Shown piece by piece: positions 61,846-64,000 of a stretch of 64,000 nucleotides of DNA (positions are counted from its first letter, which is position 1; each line of letters starts with the position of its first letter). Position numbers and translations under genes: made by a program. The notes under the pieces are model-generated. The model saw only the letters and a list, made by a program, of their open reading frames with translations, did not search any database and was not told the origin of the DNA. Source of the DNA: Xylanimonas oleitrophica (GTDB lineage: Bacteria > Actinomycetota > Actinomycetes > Actinomycetales > Cellulomonadaceae); NCBI RefSeq assembly GCF_003244315.1, contig NZ_QKWH01000001.1, positions 186,001 through 250,000 of the forward strand, written 5' to 3'.

Positions 61846-62418
61846 TCAGGTCGCGCCGCCCCGGCCGCCGCGCGCCATCGTGAGCAGTCGGGTCGTGGTG
61901 CTCCAGCTGCGCCCCGTCAGCACGGTGCCGGCAGCCCGTTCGAGCACCTTCGCGGTGATGCGGGAGGTGCCGATGCCGTCGACGTAGTGCACGTACAGGA
62001 CTCCGGAGGCCACGGTGAGCAGCTCTCGTCCCGGGTTGGCGAGAGCCAGCCGGGCGACGCCCGCGGCGTCGAGCGTGCCGAAGGGCACGTGCACCTGCAG
62101 CTGCGCGGGGTGGTCGCGCGCGGCGGCGGTGAACGGGTTGGCGGCCACGACGGCCTCCAGGCGCTCGAGGGAGAGGGCGACGGCGGGGAAGGGCTCGCCG
62201 AGCCGCTCCTCCAGGGCTCGGGAGACGAGGTCCGCGACGGCGGTCTCCGACGTCGCGCCGGAGGCGCCCGCCGTCGCGACGAGGTTGCCGCTGGCGGCGT
62301 AGGTGCGCGCGTCGGCGAGCCCTGCCGCCGTGGCGGCCGCGCGCAGGTCGGCCGCGGGCACGCGGTGGTGCGGTCCCAGGTTCACGGCCCTCAGCAGGAC
62401 GACGAACGTGTCGCTCAT
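61846..62418 (-). CDS. DUF1697 family protein
   Basis: 190 residues, DUF1697: FVVLLRAVNLGPHHRVPAADL, TYAASGNLVATA and TGRSWSTTTRLLTM near the end, all family landmarks. Function unknown. ATG 62418 is preceded by CAGCAT with a 6-nt gap and no ribosome binding site (leaderless type). Divergent from the phoH-like gene. Confidence 0.9.
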   Translation of the reverse strand: MSDTFVVLLRAVNLGPHHRVPAADLRAAATAAGLADARTYAASGNLVATAGASGATSETAVADLVSRALEERLGEPFPAVALSLERLEAVVAANPFTAAARDHPAQLQVHVPFGTLDAAGVARLALANPGRELLTVASGVLYVHYVDGIGTSRITAKVLERAAGTVLTGRSWSTTTRLLTMARGGRGGAT

Positions 62419-62783
62419 GCCCCCATGCTGCCCACCGCCGCCGCTCGCCCGCCAACGTGAAATCCGGGTGACATCTCCGTGACACGGCGGCGTGGGAGTG
62501 GTGGCGAGAATCACACCGTCGTAGTTTGGCGACAGGGACGGTGCCTCGCCGTCCTCCGGGAGGCCAGCCGATGGGATCGACGCCCTGGTTCGGGTGGGGA
62601 GCTGGACGGCCGGTCGCGGCCCGACGGCACACCGCGCGCCCGGGCGCGGCTCCCGGAGCCGGTCGCCTGCCTCACCTACGTGCCCGTGCCGCCCTGCACC
62701 GAGAACCACGGGGCGGCGTCCCGTGGGGCGAGGGCAGGGGACGCGGGCGGCGACGGCGCTGACGCGCCGGAGGGAGCATCCCC
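62419..62783 (+). other. Long GC-rich leader of the PhoH-like gene
   Basis: 365 bp with no convincing gene. TAGTTT (62522-62527) is a possible -10 box, giving a leader of about 250 nt. Hairpins visible: GGACGG-N7-CCGTCC (62536-62554) and CCGCGC-GCCCGG-GCGCGG (62632-62649), the latter enclosed by a GGGAGC/GCTCCC pair. No known riboswitch was recognised. GTGACA occurs twice, 11 bp apart, at 62468 and 62479. Confidence 0.4.
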
Positions 62784-64000
62784 GTGGTCCGTACCTCTCA
62801 CAACCCCGTCTCCGGCACCTCCGAGCCCCAGGGCGACAGCCGGCGAACCTTCGTCGTCGACACCTCGGTGCTCCTGTCGGACCCGCGGGCCCTGTACAGG
62901 TTCGCCGAGCACGACGTCGTCCTGCCGGTCGTCGTCGTCACCGAGCTCGAGGCCAAGCGTCACCACGCAGAGCTGGGCTACTTCGCCCGCAAGGCCCTGC
63001 GGATCCTCGACGAGCTGCGCGTCGAGCACGGACGGCTCGACGCGCCCGTCCCGGTCGGCGACGCGGGCGGCACGCTGCGGGTCGAGCTCAACCACATCGA
63101 CCCCCAGGTGCTGCCCGCCGGGTTCCGGCTCGGGGACAACGACACCCGGATCCTCGCCGTCGCCGCGAACCTCGCCTCCGAGGGCCTCCAGGTCACCGTG
63201 GTCTCCAAGGACCTGCCGATGCGCGTCAAGGCGTCGGCCGTGGGGCTGGACGCCGAGGAGTACCGCGCCGAGCTGGCCGTGGACTCCGGCTGGACGGGCA
63301 TGTCCGCGATCGACGTCTCCGACGAGCAGATGTCCACGCTGTGGGAGAACGAGCAGCTCGAGATCACCGAGCTCGACCCCGCCGTCGTGGAGGCGGCTTC
63401 CCCGCTGCTGGTGCACACCGGCCTGGTGGTCCACTCCCCGCGCGGCTCGGCCCTGGGCCGGGTCACCGCCGACAAGAAGGTGCGGCTCGTGCGCGGCGAC
63501 CAGGAGCTGTTCGGCGTGCACGGCCGCTCCGCCGAGCAGCGGGTGGCGATCGACCTGCTGCTCGACGACGAGATCGGCATCGTGTCGCTCGGGGGCCGGG
63601 CGGGCACGGGCAAGTCCGCGCTCGCCCTGTGCGCGGGCCTGGAAGCGGTGCTCGAGCGCGGTCAGCACCGCAAGATCGTCGTCTTTCGGCCCCTGTACGC
63701 GGTGGGGGGCCAGGACCTCGGCTACCTGCCCGGCAGCGAGTCGGAGAAGATGAACCCCTGGGGGCAGGCCGTCTACGACACCCTCGGCGCGCTGGTCGCC
63801 CCCGAGGTGGTCGACGAGGTGATCCACCGCGAGATGCTCGAGGTGCTGCCGCTCACCCACATCCGGGGCCGGTCGCTGCACGACGCGTTCGTCATCGTCG
63901 ACGAGGCGCAGTCGCTCGAGCGCAACGTGCTCCTGACCGTGCTGTCCCGCATCGGGCAGAACTCCCGGGTGGTGCTCACGCACGACGTCGCCCAGCGCGA
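62784..64000 (+). CDS. PIN-PhoH family ATPase (3' end outside window)
   Basis: 405 codons visible, frame open to the window edge. N-terminal PIN domain from about 22 ([36 protein letters not shown]: acidic nuclease residues present). C-terminal PhoH ATPase has Walker [13 protein letters not shown] (about 271) and Walker [14 protein letters not shown] (about 368). Family members (PhoH2/YlaK) are RNA helicase-ribonucleases. GTG 62784 has GGAGGGAG upstream. The gene probably ends within about 100 residues beyond the window. Confidence 0.92.
   Translation, partial: MVRTSHNPVSGTSEPQGDSRRTFVVDTSVLLSDPRALYRFAEHDVVLPVVVVTELEAKRHHAELGYFARKALRILDELRVEHGRLDAPVPVGDAGGTLRVELNHIDPQVLPAGFRLGDNDTRILAVAANLASEGLQVTVVSKDLPMRVKASAVGLDAEEYRAELAVDSGWTGMSAIDVSDEQMSTLWENEQLEITELDPAVVEAASPLLVHTGLVVHSPRGSALGRVTADKKVRLVRGDQELFGVHGRSAEQRVAIDLLLDDEIGIVSLGGRAGTGKSALALCAGLEAVLERGQHRKIVVFRPLYAVGGQDLGYLPGSESEKMNPWGQAVYDTLGALVAPEVVDEVIHREMLEVLPLTHIRGRSLHDAFVIVDEAQSLERNVLLTVLSRIGQNSRVVLTHDVAQR

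Noticed and set aside
62526-62762. 78-codon ORF before the phoH-like gene
   Set aside because: Arg/Pro/Gly-rich, no ribosome binding site, and lies in hairpin-rich leader sequence.

Overview
This is a 64 kb stretch of a very high-GC actinobacterial chromosome. Four things point to Actinobacteria: a WhiB7-type regulator, an AdnAB-type helicase-nuclease, a UPF0182 protein, and the order adnB / nudC / mycoredoxin / uvrD2 / whiB7 / ThiF-like / DUF2342 zincin / PDZ-Lon / UPF0182. From memory, that order matches the Rv3202c-Rv3193c region of mycobacteria. KDPG aldolase, ykoFEDC and the overall gene style suggest a Micrococcales member (Cellulomonas/Cellulosimicrobium-like). The genus is inference. 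There are no phages, insertion sequences or CRISPR arrays; this is mostly chromosomal housekeeping and stress physiology.

Layout. 1-15.7 kb: DNA repair and envelope block (3' end of adnB, a phosphotransferase, nudC, mycoredoxin, uvrD2, the whiB7 attenuator leader and whiB7, an orphan ThiF/E1-like protein, two metallopeptidases, a PDZ-Lon protease, UPF0182). 15.77 kb: initiator tRNA. 16-19.2 kb: AraC regulator divergent from an SDR / monooxygenase / alpha-beta hydrolase operon. 19.3-25.4 kb: a possible structured RNA, a chemoreceptor, a metal-efflux pair (CDF and SmtB-type repressor) with a clear palindromic operator, a GGDEF-EAL protein and an orphan solute-binding lipoprotein. 25.4-31.9 kb: NarL-type two-component pair, an array of three CCCGRCYGGG boxes, a DUF4352 protein and a ykoFEDC-like thiamine-precursor ECF transporter. 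31.9-36.7 kb: AGCS symporter, VKOR divergent from a DsbA-like protein, NhaA, UspA. 36.7-39.4 kb: IclR regulator divergent from KDPG aldolase and KDG kinase. 39.5-47.5 kb: complete kdp potassium system (two microproteins, kdpA, B, C, D, E). 47.6-50.7 kb: zinc-ribbon protein, SufE, rhodanese, DoxX-like and TadG-like proteins. 50.8-55.6 kb: glyoxylate shunt (aceB, aceA) with divergent ramB. 55.7-61.5 kb: Mrp Na+/H+ antiporter operon with fused MnhA-MnhB. 61.8-64 kb: DUF1697 protein and the 5' part of a PIN-PhoH protein.

Themes. Cation homeostasis is over-represented: Kdp, Mrp, NhaA, CDF and the Na+-coupled AGCS carrier. The clearest regulatory features are (i) the whiB7 leader (A-tract promoter, 69-codon upstream ORF, stop codon inside a palindrome, then an intrinsic terminator); (ii) about ten genes where a -10-like hexamer lies 6-8 nt before the start codon with no ribosome binding site, so probably leaderless mRNAs; (iii) long hairpin terminators between convergent genes, some containing stop codons. 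Candidates for something undescribed are the nested hairpin element at 19305-19439, the 26-bp perfect palindrome at 4191-4253, the helically phased box array at 27451-27514, and the long GC-rich leader of phoH.
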